45,609 bases of DNA from an uncultured Collinsella sp. (GCA_902494345.1 CABUSV010000018.1:1-45609), one strand, 5' to 3'; counted from the first letter of the stretch, positions 17,395 through 25,143 are shown. Numbers and translations are program-made. Notes: generated by a model from the letters alone, not told the origin.

Positions 17395-17434
17395 TAAAAC
17401 GTTTGACTAACCCAAGCGAAAACCCTGCTATCCT
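17395..17434 (+). promoter_or_regulatory. Candidate promoter and operator of the sialate cluster
   Basis: TTGACT (17403-17408) and TGCTAT (17426-17431) are 17 nt apart; TATCCT (17429-17434) is an alternative -10 at 20 nt. The 10-mer TAAAACGTTT (17395-17404) overlaps the -35 and resembles a LacI/CcpA-type operator. It recurs exactly upstream of gap. Transcription from here would give a leader of about 225 nt before the receptor gene. Confidence 0.45.
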
Positions 17435-17465
17435 GCGGGTTGACGAAGACTGATATCTCACCTCG

Positions 17466-17548
17466 CCGATACATACTGTCTGGCGAATCGTTTGTCAACG
17501 AATTCGGTGAACGGTAGTAAATACCGTTCAAGCGTATGTATGTATCGG
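17466..17548 (+). promoter_or_regulatory. Nested inverted repeats in the sialate-cluster leader (structured RNA or operator array)
   Basis: An 11-bp closing repeat (CCGATACATAC 17466-17476 with GTATGTATCGG 17538-17548) encloses two hairpins. One is 17484-17492 with 17497-17506 (9 bp, one bulged A, loop TGTC). The other is TGAACGGTA (17508-17516) with TACCGTTCA (17522-17530), loop GTAAA. As RNA this folds into a three-way junction. As DNA the 23-bp palindrome 17508-17530 looks like a regulator site, and TTGTCA (17492-17497) plus TAGTAA (17515-17520), 17 nt apart, could be a second promoter beneath it. I do not recognise a known riboswitch class. Confidence 0.5.
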
Positions 17549-17580
17549 TCGCCGAGCGCGGCACCTCAGTTAGGTTCGTC

Positions 17581-17613
17581 GGTAGGTAAGGTATATATCG
17601 TCCGCAAGTTGCG
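17581..17613 (+). promoter_or_regulatory. GGTA repeats and CGCAA-g-TTGCG palindrome
   Basis: GGTAGGTAAGGTATA (17581-17595) contains three GGTA units, one extending to GGTATA, the hexamer repeated in the E. coli NanR operator. The 11-bp palindrome CGCAAGTTGCG follows at 17603-17613. Both lie between the nested repeats and the receptor start. The role in sialate control is a guess from the location and the resemblance. Confidence 0.25.
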
Positions 17614-17644
17614 CGGGGGCAAGTCTAGGTGCTCCCGAGTAAGA

Positions 17645-17663
17645 TTCTCTATTGATAGGAGAA
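17645..17663 (+). promoter_or_regulatory. Small hairpin covering the receptor gene's ribosome-binding site
   Basis: TTCTCTA (17645-17651) can pair with TA-G-GAGAA (17656-17663, G17658 bulged) around a 4-nt loop. The right arm holds the Shine-Dalgarno sequence AGGAGA (17657-17662) of the gene that starts at 17667, so folding would hide it. The stem is AU-rich and short. Confidence 0.35.
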
Positions 17664-17666
17664 GAC

Positions 17667-19280
17667 ATGGCCATCATCAACAAGGGTATGTCCAGGCGTT
17701 CGTTCCTCGGCCTCACCGGCAGCGTCGCTGCTGTCGCAGGGCTTGGTCTCACCGGCTGCGGTGGCAGCTCTAGCGACGAGGGTTCCGCTTCCGGTTCCAC
17801 CGATTCCGCCAACCGTGGCGGCGGCGTGATCACTGCTGGTTCCGCTTACGCTCCGTCCAGCTTCGATCCCGCCAGCACCGGCTCCGCCGTGGGCCTGGGT
17901 GCTAACTGGCACGTCGTCGAGGGCCTCTACGGCATCGATTACCACGACTACAGCACCTTCAACGAGCTCGCCACCGACGATCCCAAGTCTGTGGACGACA
18001 CCACTTTCGAGGTCACCATCCGCAAGGGCGCCAAGTTCTCCGATGGCACCGAGGTCACCGCTGACGATGTCGTTGCCTCCTACACCGCTTGTGCCGCTTC
18101 CGCTACCTATGCTCCGTTCTTCCAGCCCTTCGAGTCCATCGAGGCCAAGGACGCCAGCACCGTGACGGTCAAGACCAAGGTCCCCAACTTCTCCCTGCTC
18201 AAGGATCGTCTGGCCATCGTCCGCGTTACCCCGGCCACCCAGACCGAGGAGGATCGCGCCAAGCAGCCGATCGGCTCCGGCCCCTGGATGTACGACTCTA
18301 TCTCCGATACCGAGATCACCCTGGTTCCCAACCCCGAGTACAACGGTGAGTATGCTGCCGAGGATAAGAAGATCCAGTACAGCATCCTGACCGACCCCAC
18401 CGCTCGCGTTACCGCTCAGCAGGAGGGCTCCACGCTCGTTATGGAGCTCGTTACCGCTGACGCCGTCGACCAGCTCGAGAGCGCCGGCTGCAAGATCGAT
18501 AACGTTCAGGGTTTCGGCACCCGCTTCATCATGTTCAACGTCGCCAAGGAGCCTTGGAACAACGTCAAGGTCCGTCAGGCTGTCATGTATGCGCTCGACA
18601 CCGAGAAGATGGTCAGCAACACCTTCGCCGGCCTTGCCACCGCTGCCAGCTGCTACCTGCCCAAGAGCTTCACCAACTATCATGAGGCTTCCACGGTGTA
18701 CAAGACCGACGCCAAGAAGGCTAAGAAGCTCATCGAGGAGTCTGGCATCACCCCGGGTGCCATCACCCTGCGCACCACCGACAACGAGCAGATTAAGGGC
18801 ATGGCCGCCCAGGTCAAGAACGACCTCGACGCTCTCGGCTTCGATGTGACCATCCAGACCGATACCTCGCCGGCCACCTACGCTGCCATCGACGGCGGCG
18901 AGGCCTACGATATCCTCCTTGCCCCTGGCGATCCTTCCTGCTTCGGCGCCGACCCCGACCTGCTGCTCAACTGGTGGTACGGCGACAACGTCTGGATGCA
19001 GACCCGTTGCCCGTGGAAGGAGTCCGCTGAGTGGCAGAAGCTCCACGGCCTCATGGATGAGGCTCTTGCCGCCGAGGGCGACGAGCAGCAGAAGAAGTGG
19101 AACGAGTGCTTCGACATCATTGCCGACAACGCCGTTCTGTACCCCGTTGTCCATGTCAAGACCGTCTCCGCTTTCTGGGACGATCCGTCCACTGCGCCCA
19201 ACGGCGAGGCCCTCGATGGCTTCAAGGGCATCGGCACGACGAGCATGTCCTTCAGGGGCGTCGCGACCGTCAAGGCGTAA
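17667..19280 (+). CDS. ABC transporter substrate-binding lipoprotein, SBP family 5 (probable sialic acid receptor)
   Basis: A 537-residue exported lipoprotein. The signal has a twin-arginine-like SRRSFLG motif, a hydrophobic stretch and the lipobox LTGC (Cys about residue 31), then a Ser/Gly-rich tether. The mature part matches family 5 receptors (peptide, nickel, sialate): EVTIRKGAKFSDGTEVTADDVVASY and VRQAVMYALDTEKM. Family 5 alone suggests peptides, but the gene heads a run of sialate genes, and known Sat/Sia-type sialic acid importers use this family. ATG 17667 follows AGGAGA by 4 nt. The codon use (GCC, CTC, AAG, GAG) suggests high expression, and a hairpin follows the gene. Confidence 0.85.
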   Translation: MAIINKGMSRRSFLGLTGSVAAVAGLGLTGCGGSSSDEGSASGSTDSANRGGGVITAGSAYAPSSFDPASTGSAVGLGANWHVVEGLYGIDYHDYSTFNELATDDPKSVDDTTFEVTIRKGAKFSDGTEVTADDVVASYTACAASATYAPFFQPFESIEAKDASTVTVKTKVPNFSLLKDRLAIVRVTPATQTEEDRAKQPIGSGPWMYDSISDTEITLVPNPEYNGEYAAEDKKIQYSILTDPTARVTAQQEGSTLVMELVTADAVDQLESAGCKIDNVQGFGTRFIMFNVAKEPWNNVKVRQAVMYALDTEKMVSNTFAGLATAASCYLPKSFTNYHEASTVYKTDAKKAKKLIEESGITPGAITLRTTDNEQIKGMAAQVKNDLDALGFDVTIQTDTSPATYAAIDGGEAYDILLAPGDPSCFGADPDLLLNWWYGDNVWMQTRCPWKESAEWQKLHGLMDEALAAEGDEQQKKWNECFDIIADNAVLYPVVHVKTVSAFWDDPSTAPNGEALDGFKGIGTTSMSFRGVATVKA

Positions 19281-19342
19281 GACTCGCTTGAGTCTGTATG
19301 CAGGATGTCGGTCGTTGGGACCGTATCCTCATAGTTGAAACA

Positions 19343-19376
19343 AAGACCCGGGCGGCAACGATGTCGCTCGGGTCTT
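19343..19376 (+). terminator. Intercistronic hairpin after the receptor gene
   Basis: AAGACCCGGGCG (19343-19354) pairs with CGCTCGGGTCTT (19365-19376), 12 bp with one G-U, loop 10 nt. There is no T run. Such hairpins after receptor genes usually cause partial termination or protect the upstream mRNA, giving more receptor than permease. Confidence 0.65.
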
Positions 19377-19437
19377 GTAATGAGTATCCGTACTCATATA
19401 CCAGTTGGTCCTACCGACAAAAGAAAGGGGAGAGAAC

Positions 19438-20394
19438 GTGAACAACTTGCTACGTTTGATTGGAAGGCGTCTTGTGGCGCTGCCGATCATGGCATTGGGC
19501 GTCACCGTCCTGGTGTTCTTCCTTATGTCGTTCTCCAAGACCGACCCCGCCTACACGGCGTTGGGTGACGGTGCCTCGCCCGAGGCGGTTGCCGAGTACC
19601 ATGAGAAGTATGGTCTGGACGACCCCTGGCCCGTGCGCTACGTGCGCTATATGGGCGATTTGATCCATGGCGACATGGGCACCTATGGTGCTGCTCGCAA
19701 CTCCGTTGCCAAGCGCATCTCCACGGCCCTGCCCGTCACGATGCAGCTGACCTTCATCGGTCTTGCCATCGGTGCGGTCGTTTCGTTTTTGCTCGGCGTC
19801 ATCGCGGCACTGTATCGCGACAAATGGCCGGACCAAGTGATCCGCGTCTTTTCCATCGCCGGCTTGGCAACCCCGTCGTTCTGGCTTGCCGTTCTGTTGA
19901 TCCTGCTGTTCTCTTCCTACCTTAAGGTGCTCCCGGCATCGGGTGCTCTGCCTCACTTCACCACGAATCCGGTTGGCTATCTGGGACGTATGATCATGCC
20001 CGCTATCGCCTTGGCATTTCCGCTGACGGGCCAGATGACTCGTATCGTGCGTACCGCCATGGTTGAGGAGCTCGACAAGGATTATGTCCGTATGGCTCGC
20101 GGCGCCGGCGTTCCCGAGAAGGTCGTCGTCGGCATCAACGTTCTTCGCAATGCGCTGATCACCCCGGTCACCACCCTCGGTCTTAAGATCGGTTACCTCA
20201 TGGGCGGCGCCGTCGTCATCGAGGTTATCTTCAACCTCCCCGGCATGGGCACCGCGATTCTGCAGGGCGTTCAGGGCAACGAGGCGAACCTGGTTCAGGG
20301 CGTCGTTATCGTCGTTGCTCTTGCCTTCATCATCATCAACATCGTGGTTGACATGCTCTACCTGCTCATCAACCCGCGCATCAGGACGGTGTAG
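19438..20394 (+). CDS. ABC transporter permease, DppB/OppB type (sialate importer)
   Basis: A 318-residue inner-membrane permease. It has an N-terminal helix (LVALPIMALGVTVLVFFLMSF), the family's early motif YGLDDPWPVRYVRYMGDLIHGDMG, and the transport core with the EAA-type loop RGAGVPEKVVVGINVLRNALITPVTTLG, which docks to the ATPase. The GTG start at 19438 has AAAGGGGAGA upstream. The stop is 3 nt before the next gene, indicating co-transcription and subunit pairing. Confidence 0.9.
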   Translation: MNNLLRLIGRRLVALPIMALGVTVLVFFLMSFSKTDPAYTALGDGASPEAVAEYHEKYGLDDPWPVRYVRYMGDLIHGDMGTYGAARNSVAKRISTALPVTMQLTFIGLAIGAVVSFLLGVIAALYRDKWPDQVIRVFSIAGLATPSFWLAVLLILLFSSYLKVLPASGALPHFTTNPVGYLGRMIMPAIALAFPLTGQMTRIVRTAMVEELDKDYVRMARGAGVPEKVVVGINVLRNALITPVTTLGLKIGYLMGGAVVIEVIFNLPGMGTAILQGVQGNEANLVQGVVIVVALAFIIINIVVDMLYLLINPRIRTV

Positions 20395-20397
20395 ATT

Positions 20398-22413
20398 ATG
20401 GTAAAGATTCGAGAGAAGCAAACCGAGCAGCTCGAGAAGGCTGCCTCCAAGGGGCTCAAGCTCGGTGGCTGGAAGAAGATGACGCTGTCTTCTAAGATTG
20501 CAGCCGTCGTGCTGGTGCTGGTCGCCCTGACTGCGATTCTGGCGCCCCTTCTTGCCCCCTATAGCCCGGTCGAGATCTTTACGGCTCGCCAGGCTCCCGG
20601 CAACGGATTTATCTTCGGTACCGACGATAAGGGTCGCGACATTCTGTCGCGTATGCTCTACGGTGGTCGTTACTCGCTGATTATCGGCTTTGGCGCCACT
20701 GCCATGGCTCTGGTCTGCGGCTCGGTCGTGGGCGCCCTTGCAGCGGTTTCGCGCAAGGCCGTCTCCGAGACGATCATGCGTATCCTGGACATCATCATGT
20801 CCATCCCGGGCATCGCCCTCGCGGCCGTCTTCGTCTCCATCCTGGGCAACTCCGTGCCGTCGATCATCTTCGCCATCGGCTTTATGTACACTCCGCAGAT
20901 TGCCCGTATCGTGCGCGCCAACATCGTGTCCGAGTACGGCGAGGACTATGTCCGCGCGGTCATCGTTTCCGGCGCCAAGGCTCCGTGGATTTTGATCAAG
21001 CATGTTCTGCGTAACTGCATCGCCCCGATCATGGTCTTCACCGTTACCCTGGTCGCCGACGCCATCATCTTCGAGGCCTCGCTGACCTTCATCGGCGCTG
21101 GTATTCAGGAGCCCACCGCTACCTGGGGCAACATCCTCGCCGACGCCCGCGGCGGCGTGCTCGCCGGCCGTTGGTGGCAGGCGCTGTTCCCGGGCCTGGC
21201 CATCATGATCACCTGCCTGGCGCTCAACATCCTCTCCGAGGGCATTACCGACGCCATGGCCGCTGCTCCCTCCGCCGCCCTGGATCCGACCGATTCCTCC
21301 AAGCGTCGCGAGGCCGACCTGCTGGTCTCCGACCCCGTTCGCGCCTACAAGGAGCAGGCCCAGTCCCTCTCCGCTCGCCTTGGCGCCCTGCGCGATGTCG
21401 AGCTCAAGCGTGACGATCGCCATGTGCCCGACGAGTCTGTCGAACCGATTCTCTCGGTCCGTGACTTCTGCATTCAGTTTGAGCATCACGGTGATATCAA
21501 CGTTGTCGACCATGTCAACTTTGACGTCCGTCCTGGTCAGACCATGGGCCTGGTAGGCGAGTCCGGCTGCGGTAAGTCCATCACCACGCTGGCCATCATG
21601 GGCCTGACCGACGATGACGAGCATCTTTCCGGCGAGGTTCTCTGGGAGGGCCGCGACCTGCTCAAGATGAGCAAGAAGGAGTGGTTCGGCCTGCGCGGTA
21701 CCGATATCGCCATGGTCTACCAGGACGCCCTGTCCTCGCTCAACCCCTCTATGCTCATTTCCGCCCAGATGAAGCAGCTCACCAAGCGCGGCGGCACCCG
21801 CAGCGCCGAGGAGCTCCTGGAGCTCGTCGGTCTCGATCCCAAGCGCACGCTCGAGAGCTATCCGCACGAGCTTTCCGGTGGACAGCGTCAGCGTGTCCTG
21901 ATTGCTATGGCTCTTACCCGCGACCCCAAGCTGGTCATCTGCGACGAGCCCACGACCGCTCTGGACGTTACCGTCCAGAAGCAGGTCATCAAGCTGCTCA
22001 ACGATCTTCAGGCCAAGCTCGGCTTTGCCATGATCTTCGTTTCGCACGACCTGGCGCTGGTCGCCGAGGTCGCCCACAACATCACGGTTATGTACGCTGG
22101 TCAGGTTATCGAGCAGGCGCCCACCAAGGAGCTGCTCACCAATCCGATTCACGAGTACACCCGCGGTCTTCTGGGCTCCGTTCTGTCCATCGAGAGCGGT
22201 TCGGGCCGCCTGCACCAGGTGCCCGGCGCCGTTCCGAGTCCGCGCGATTTCCCCAAGGGCGATCGCTTCGCGCCCCGCTCGAGCCATCCGCGTATTGGCC
22301 TGGACACCCGTCCGGTCTTCAAGCGCGTGCCCGGCACCGAGCACTTCTATTCCGAGCTCCCCGACGAGGTGCTCAAGGCAAATGGTTTGACCCCTCACGC
22401 GGAGGTGATGTAG
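20398..22413 (+). CDS. Fused ABC permease (DppC type) plus ATPase (DppD type), sialate importer
   Basis: A single 671-residue polypeptide joins two usually separate subunits. Residues 1-300 or so are a DppC-like permease (first helix about 35-55, FGTDDKGRDILSRMLYGGRYSL, EAA loop VSGAKAPWILIKHVLRNCIAPI). A polar linker follows (about 300-345). Residues 345-610 form an ABC ATPase with Walker A GESGCGKS (Lys393), signature LSGGQRQR near 492 and Walker B LVICDEPTTALD. The C-terminal oligopeptide-type extension is present, but the usual cysteines are replaced (GDRFAPRSSHP). As I recall, H. ducreyi SatC and corynebacterial SiaG have the same fusion, which supports a sialate substrate. Confidence 0.9.
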   Translation: MVKIREKQTEQLEKAASKGLKLGGWKKMTLSSKIAAVVLVLVALTAILAPLLAPYSPVEIFTARQAPGNGFIFGTDDKGRDILSRMLYGGRYSLIIGFGATAMALVCGSVVGALAAVSRKAVSETIMRILDIIMSIPGIALAAVFVSILGNSVPSIIFAIGFMYTPQIARIVRANIVSEYGEDYVRAVIVSGAKAPWILIKHVLRNCIAPIMVFTVTLVADAIIFEASLTFIGAGIQEPTATWGNILADARGGVLAGRWWQALFPGLAIMITCLALNILSEGITDAMAAAPSAALDPTDSSKRREADLLVSDPVRAYKEQAQSLSARLGALRDVELKRDDRHVPDESVEPILSVRDFCIQFEHHGDINVVDHVNFDVRPGQTMGLVGESGCGKSITTLAIMGLTDDDEHLSGEVLWEGRDLLKMSKKEWFGLRGTDIAMVYQDALSSLNPSMLISAQMKQLTKRGGTRSAEELLELVGLDPKRTLESYPHELSGGQRQRVLIAMALTRDPKLVICDEPTTALDVTVQKQVIKLLNDLQAKLGFAMIFVSHDLALVAEVAHNITVMYAGQVIEQAPTKELLTNPIHEYTRGLLGSVLSIESGSGRLHQVPGAVPSPRDFPKGDRFAPRSSHPRIGLDTRPVFKRVPGTEHFYSELPDEVLKANGLTPHAEVM

Positions 22414-23241
22414 ATGAGCGAGACCGCAGTCAACGGCGTCGAGCCGATCATCTTCCTTGATGACGTCCACGTCACCTTTAGGACCCGTACCGGCTCGATT
22501 CTGCACCCCAACCTGGTTCACGCCGTCCAGGGTGTAACGATTAAGCTCATGCCCGGTCAGACGATCGGCATCGTCGGCGAGTCCGGTTGCGGTAAGTCCA
22601 CCACCGCTAACGTCATGTGCGGCCTGCAGGCCCCCACGAGCGGCAAGGTCTACTTTAAGGGCAAGGACGTTACCAAACGTACCGCCGAGGACCGTCGCCA
22701 CATGGGTCGCGTCATCTCGGTCGTGTTCCAGAACCCGGCCACGGCGCTCAACCCCCGCATGGTCGTTCGCGAGCAGCTGCTCGACCCCATGCGCGTCCAC
22801 AACCTGGGTACCGAGGCCGAGCAGGAGAAGCGCGTCAAGGAACTCTTGGAGCTCACCGGTCTGCCCAGCTCCGCCGCCGAGGTTCTTCCCGGCCAGCTTT
22901 CGGGCGGCCAGCGCCAGCGCGTCGCAATTGCCCGTGCCCTGTCGCTGAACCCCGATGCCATCATCGCCGACGAGCCCACCTCGGCTCTGGATGTTTCGGT
23001 CCGCGCGCAGATTCTCAACCTGCTGACCGACCTTAAGAAGGAGCTCGGCCTGGCCATGGTGTTCATCAGCCATGACATCCAGACGGTCCGCTATATCTCT
23101 GACGACATCATCGTTATGAATGGTGGCAAGATCGTCGAGCAGGGCGAGGCCAAGCAGGTCTTCCAGCACCCCCAGGACCCCTACACCAAGATGCTGCTCG
23201 GCGCTGCGCCGTCGCTGCTGCATCCCAAGCTCGGCGAGTAG
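22414..23241 (+). CDS. ABC transporter ATPase, DppF type (sialate importer)
   Basis: A 275-residue cytosolic ATPase with Walker A GESGCGKST (Lys61), Q-loop VVFQNPATALNPRM, signature LSGGQRQRVAIARAL, Walker B AIIADEPTSALD and the switch histidine in VFISHD. It ends soon after the D-loop/H-loop region (HPQDPYTKMLLGAAPSLLHPKLGE) and lacks the C-terminal Cys-rich extension common in oligopeptide ATPases. The ATG follows directly after the stop of the fused subunit. With the fused ATPase domain it would form the heterodimeric motor. Confidence 0.9.
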   Translation: MSETAVNGVEPIIFLDDVHVTFRTRTGSILHPNLVHAVQGVTIKLMPGQTIGIVGESGCGKSTTANVMCGLQAPTSGKVYFKGKDVTKRTAEDRRHMGRVISVVFQNPATALNPRMVVREQLLDPMRVHNLGTEAEQEKRVKELLELTGLPSSAAEVLPGQLSGGQRQRVAIARALSLNPDAIIADEPTSALDVSVRAQILNLLTDLKKELGLAMVFISHDIQTVRYISDDIIVMNGGKIVEQGEAKQVFQHPQDPYTKMLLGAAPSLLHPKLGE

Positions 23242-23257
23242 CCTCGCTTTCCCTCCC

Positions 23258-23285
23258 GTGCGCCCGGTTCCCTTGCCGGGCGCAC
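23258..23285 (+). terminator. Intercistronic hairpin after the transporter genes
   Basis: GTGCGCCCGG (23258-23267) pairs perfectly with CCGGGCGCAC (23276-23285), loop 8 nt, no T run. It separates the transporter genes from the catabolic genes and may reduce read-through or stabilise mRNA ends. Confidence 0.55.
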
Positions 23286-23321
23286 CTCCGTTGCGATTTC
23301 GAAAGGTTGGGTTCACGAGCC

Positions 23322-24299
23322 ATGCCAAGCGCTCAGGAGCTACAACAGCAATTTGGTGGGTATCGGGGCGCCATGCCCCGTCCATCAGATTTCGATCTCT
23401 TTTGGAAGGATCGCATGGCCGAGGCCGACGCCGTCGGGCTTGACTATGCGATCGAGACGGCATCGGTCGCCGATGCCGTGACCTGCCAGCTTTTCGACCT
23501 CTGGTATACCGGCATGTGTGGCGCTCGCCTGCATGCCAAGTACCTTAAACCCGTCTCGGACGAGCCCGTGCCATTGGTACTTCAGTTCCATGGGTATCCG
23601 GGTGCAAGCCGCAGCTGGTTTGAGCAGGCGTCGTTTGCGGGCATGGGCATGGCACTCATCGCCCTCGACTGCCCCGGCCAAGGAGGTCCCTCCGAGGACA
23701 TTGGTGGATTTGAGGGCACAACGGTTGCCGGTCATATCGTCGCCGGTATCGACGGCGACCCGGCCAACCTCTACTATGTCCGCTTGCACCAAGATATTCG
23801 CATCCTGTGCCGCATCGTTCGCGAGCTCGAGGGCATCGATCTTGCGCGTGTGTTTGTGAACGGCGCGTCGCAGGGCGGCGGTTTGGGCATTGCGACCTGT
23901 GCGCTTAACAGCGAGCTTATCAATCGTGCCGCCATCCTCTATCCCTTCCTGTCAGATTTCCGCCTAGTTTGGGATTTGGATGCCGACGACATTGCCTACG
24001 AGGGCCTGCGCTATTGGTCTCGCTGGTTTGACGAGGACTCGACTCGTATTGACGAAGCCTATGCCAAGCTGGCGTACTTCGATTCCAAGAACTTTGCCCC
24101 TATGGTCAAATGCCCCGTGCTGTTTGGCACCGGCACAGCCGATATCGTCTGTCCGCCAGCGACGCAGTTTGCGGTCTATAACAACCTGACCTGCGAAAAG
24201 CGTCATGAGTTCTTTGAAGGCTTTGGCCACGAGGAGATTCAGGATTTTGACGATCTGATCATTCCGTTTTTCTGCAAGGGAGGGGAGGCTCATGTCTAA
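23322..24299 (+). CDS. CE7 acetylesterase (AXE1 family), probable sialate O-acetylesterase
   Basis: A 325-residue alpha/beta-hydrolase without a signal peptide. CE7 features: opening GYRGAMPRPSDFDLFWKDRM, oxyanion-side FHGYPG, CPGQGGPSED (the RGQG-type motif), nucleophile GASQGGG (Ser183), acid GTGTADIV (Asp274) and base GFGHEE (His303). CE7 enzymes remove acetyl groups from xylo-oligosaccharides or cephalosporin C. Here, between sialate transporter and lyase, removing O-acetyl groups from imported sialic acid is the likelier job; that is an inference. ATG 23322 is used, although the nearest GAAAGG is about 15 nt away. A TTG at 23307 is an alternative. Confidence 0.82.
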   Translation: MPSAQELQQQFGGYRGAMPRPSDFDLFWKDRMAEADAVGLDYAIETASVADAVTCQLFDLWYTGMCGARLHAKYLKPVSDEPVPLVLQFHGYPGASRSWFEQASFAGMGMALIALDCPGQGGPSEDIGGFEGTTVAGHIVAGIDGDPANLYYVRLHQDIRILCRIVRELEGIDLARVFVNGASQGGGLGIATCALNSELINRAAILYPFLSDFRLVWDLDADDIAYEGLRYWSRWFDEDSTRIDEAYAKLAYFDSKNFAPMVKCPVLFGTGTADIVCPPATQFAVYNNLTCEKRHEFFEGFGHEEIQDFDDLIIPFFCKGGEAHV

Positions 24300-25143
24300 G
24301 TGCGAGAGCAATGTTGACGAGCTGATTGTCCCCGGACTCGTGGGAATTCCTGGAACGGTTTCGTCAAGGCTCGCAGAATATCGGGACTGGCGCGGTGATG
24401 TCCAAGCAGATGTTTCTGATTTAGAAACATGCGCTTCGAATCTTGAGATTCAAGGCCTGGCCATAACGGCGATTGACTTTGTTAACCCCTGCGCCCGTTA
24501 CTCGGAGGTCTCCTTTGAGCTCGGTGACGATGCGATTCACGCTCGTTTGATCGAGCCTGTCGGTCGTGCCCGAGTATCTGAGCGCGTGCCGTTGTGCCTG
24601 ATGTTCCACGACATCGATCGGCCTGTGCGCGGCTGGCATCACATGACCAGATTTGCTGCCATGGGGTATGCCGTCCTCGCGCTGGATGACGATGTTGCTG
24701 GTGCGGACGACCTGCGGCGGGGGATTTCTTCGCCCGCTTTTGTCGAGCGCGTCCGTTGGGGTTGCGCGCTGGCGAAGGTGGCGCGCAATCTGGATGGCAT
24801 GGACCCCGACCGCATCTTTGCATGGGGCGAGGGTCTTGGCGGCGGAGTCGCGCTGGCGGTTTCTGCTCTGGACGAGCGGGGCCTCGCCTGCACAGCGGTT
24901 GCCAATCCGCTTCCTGACGGCCTCGAGGCGCTGTCGTCTCGGGTGCGCGGATTGGTGCTCATGGGCACATCGCTTATGGATACCGTGAGCGATCCCAAGG
25001 GCCAGTTTGCCGTATTCAACGGTCTTGAGTGTGACCGGAGACATATCATCTATGCAAAATACGCTCACGAGCGCATCAATGCGTTCGAAAATGAAGTCGT
25101 CGACTTTTTTAACCAAACGTTCTACTCGTGTTCTTTGGCCTAG
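24292..25143 (+). CDS. Degenerate CE7-like paralogue lacking the catalytic serine
   Basis: A 283-residue protein that aligns with the preceding esterase over much of its length: VPLCLMFH against VPLVLQFH, and FAVFNGLECDRRH against FAVYNNLTCEKRH. The nucleophile motif GASQGGG has become GEGLGGG, placing Gly181 at the serine position. The oxyanion segment HGYPG is HDIDR and the RGQG-type motif is gone. Asp230 and His259 still match the acid and base positions. A central block of the active paralogue is missing. It overlaps the esterase by 8 bases (ATG 24292, GGAGGGGAGG upstream), so the two are made together. A regulatory or scaffolding partner, or a binding protein, seems likelier than an esterase. 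Confidence 0.75.
   Translation: MSKCESNVDELIVPGLVGIPGTVSSRLAEYRDWRGDVQADVSDLETCASNLEIQGLAITAIDFVNPCARYSEVSFELGDDAIHARLIEPVGRARVSERVPLCLMFHDIDRPVRGWHHMTRFAAMGYAVLALDDDVAGADDLRRGISSPAFVERVRWGCALAKVARNLDGMDPDRIFAWGEGLGGGVALAVSALDERGLACTAVANPLPDGLEALSSRVRGLVLMGTSLMDTVSDPKGQFAVFNGLECDRRHIIYAKYAHERINAFENEVVDFFNQTFYSCSLA

Noticed and set aside
17466..17548. Purine riboswitch, TPP riboswitch or hammerhead ribozyme
   Set aside because: The three-way shape is similar, but the junctions lack the conserved purine core, the TPP motifs and the CUGAUGA/GAAA ribozyme core.
23307..23321. TTG start for the CE7 esterase
   Set aside because: It lies directly on the GAAAGG ribosome-binding site with no spacing. 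ATG 23322 begins the family-typical sequence, though its spacing is long.
19450..23463. A very long open frame on the minus strand opposite the sialate transporter genes
   Set aside because: It mirrors the third-position bias of the plus-strand genes, shows no domain or ribosome-binding site, and runs across several well-identified ABC genes.
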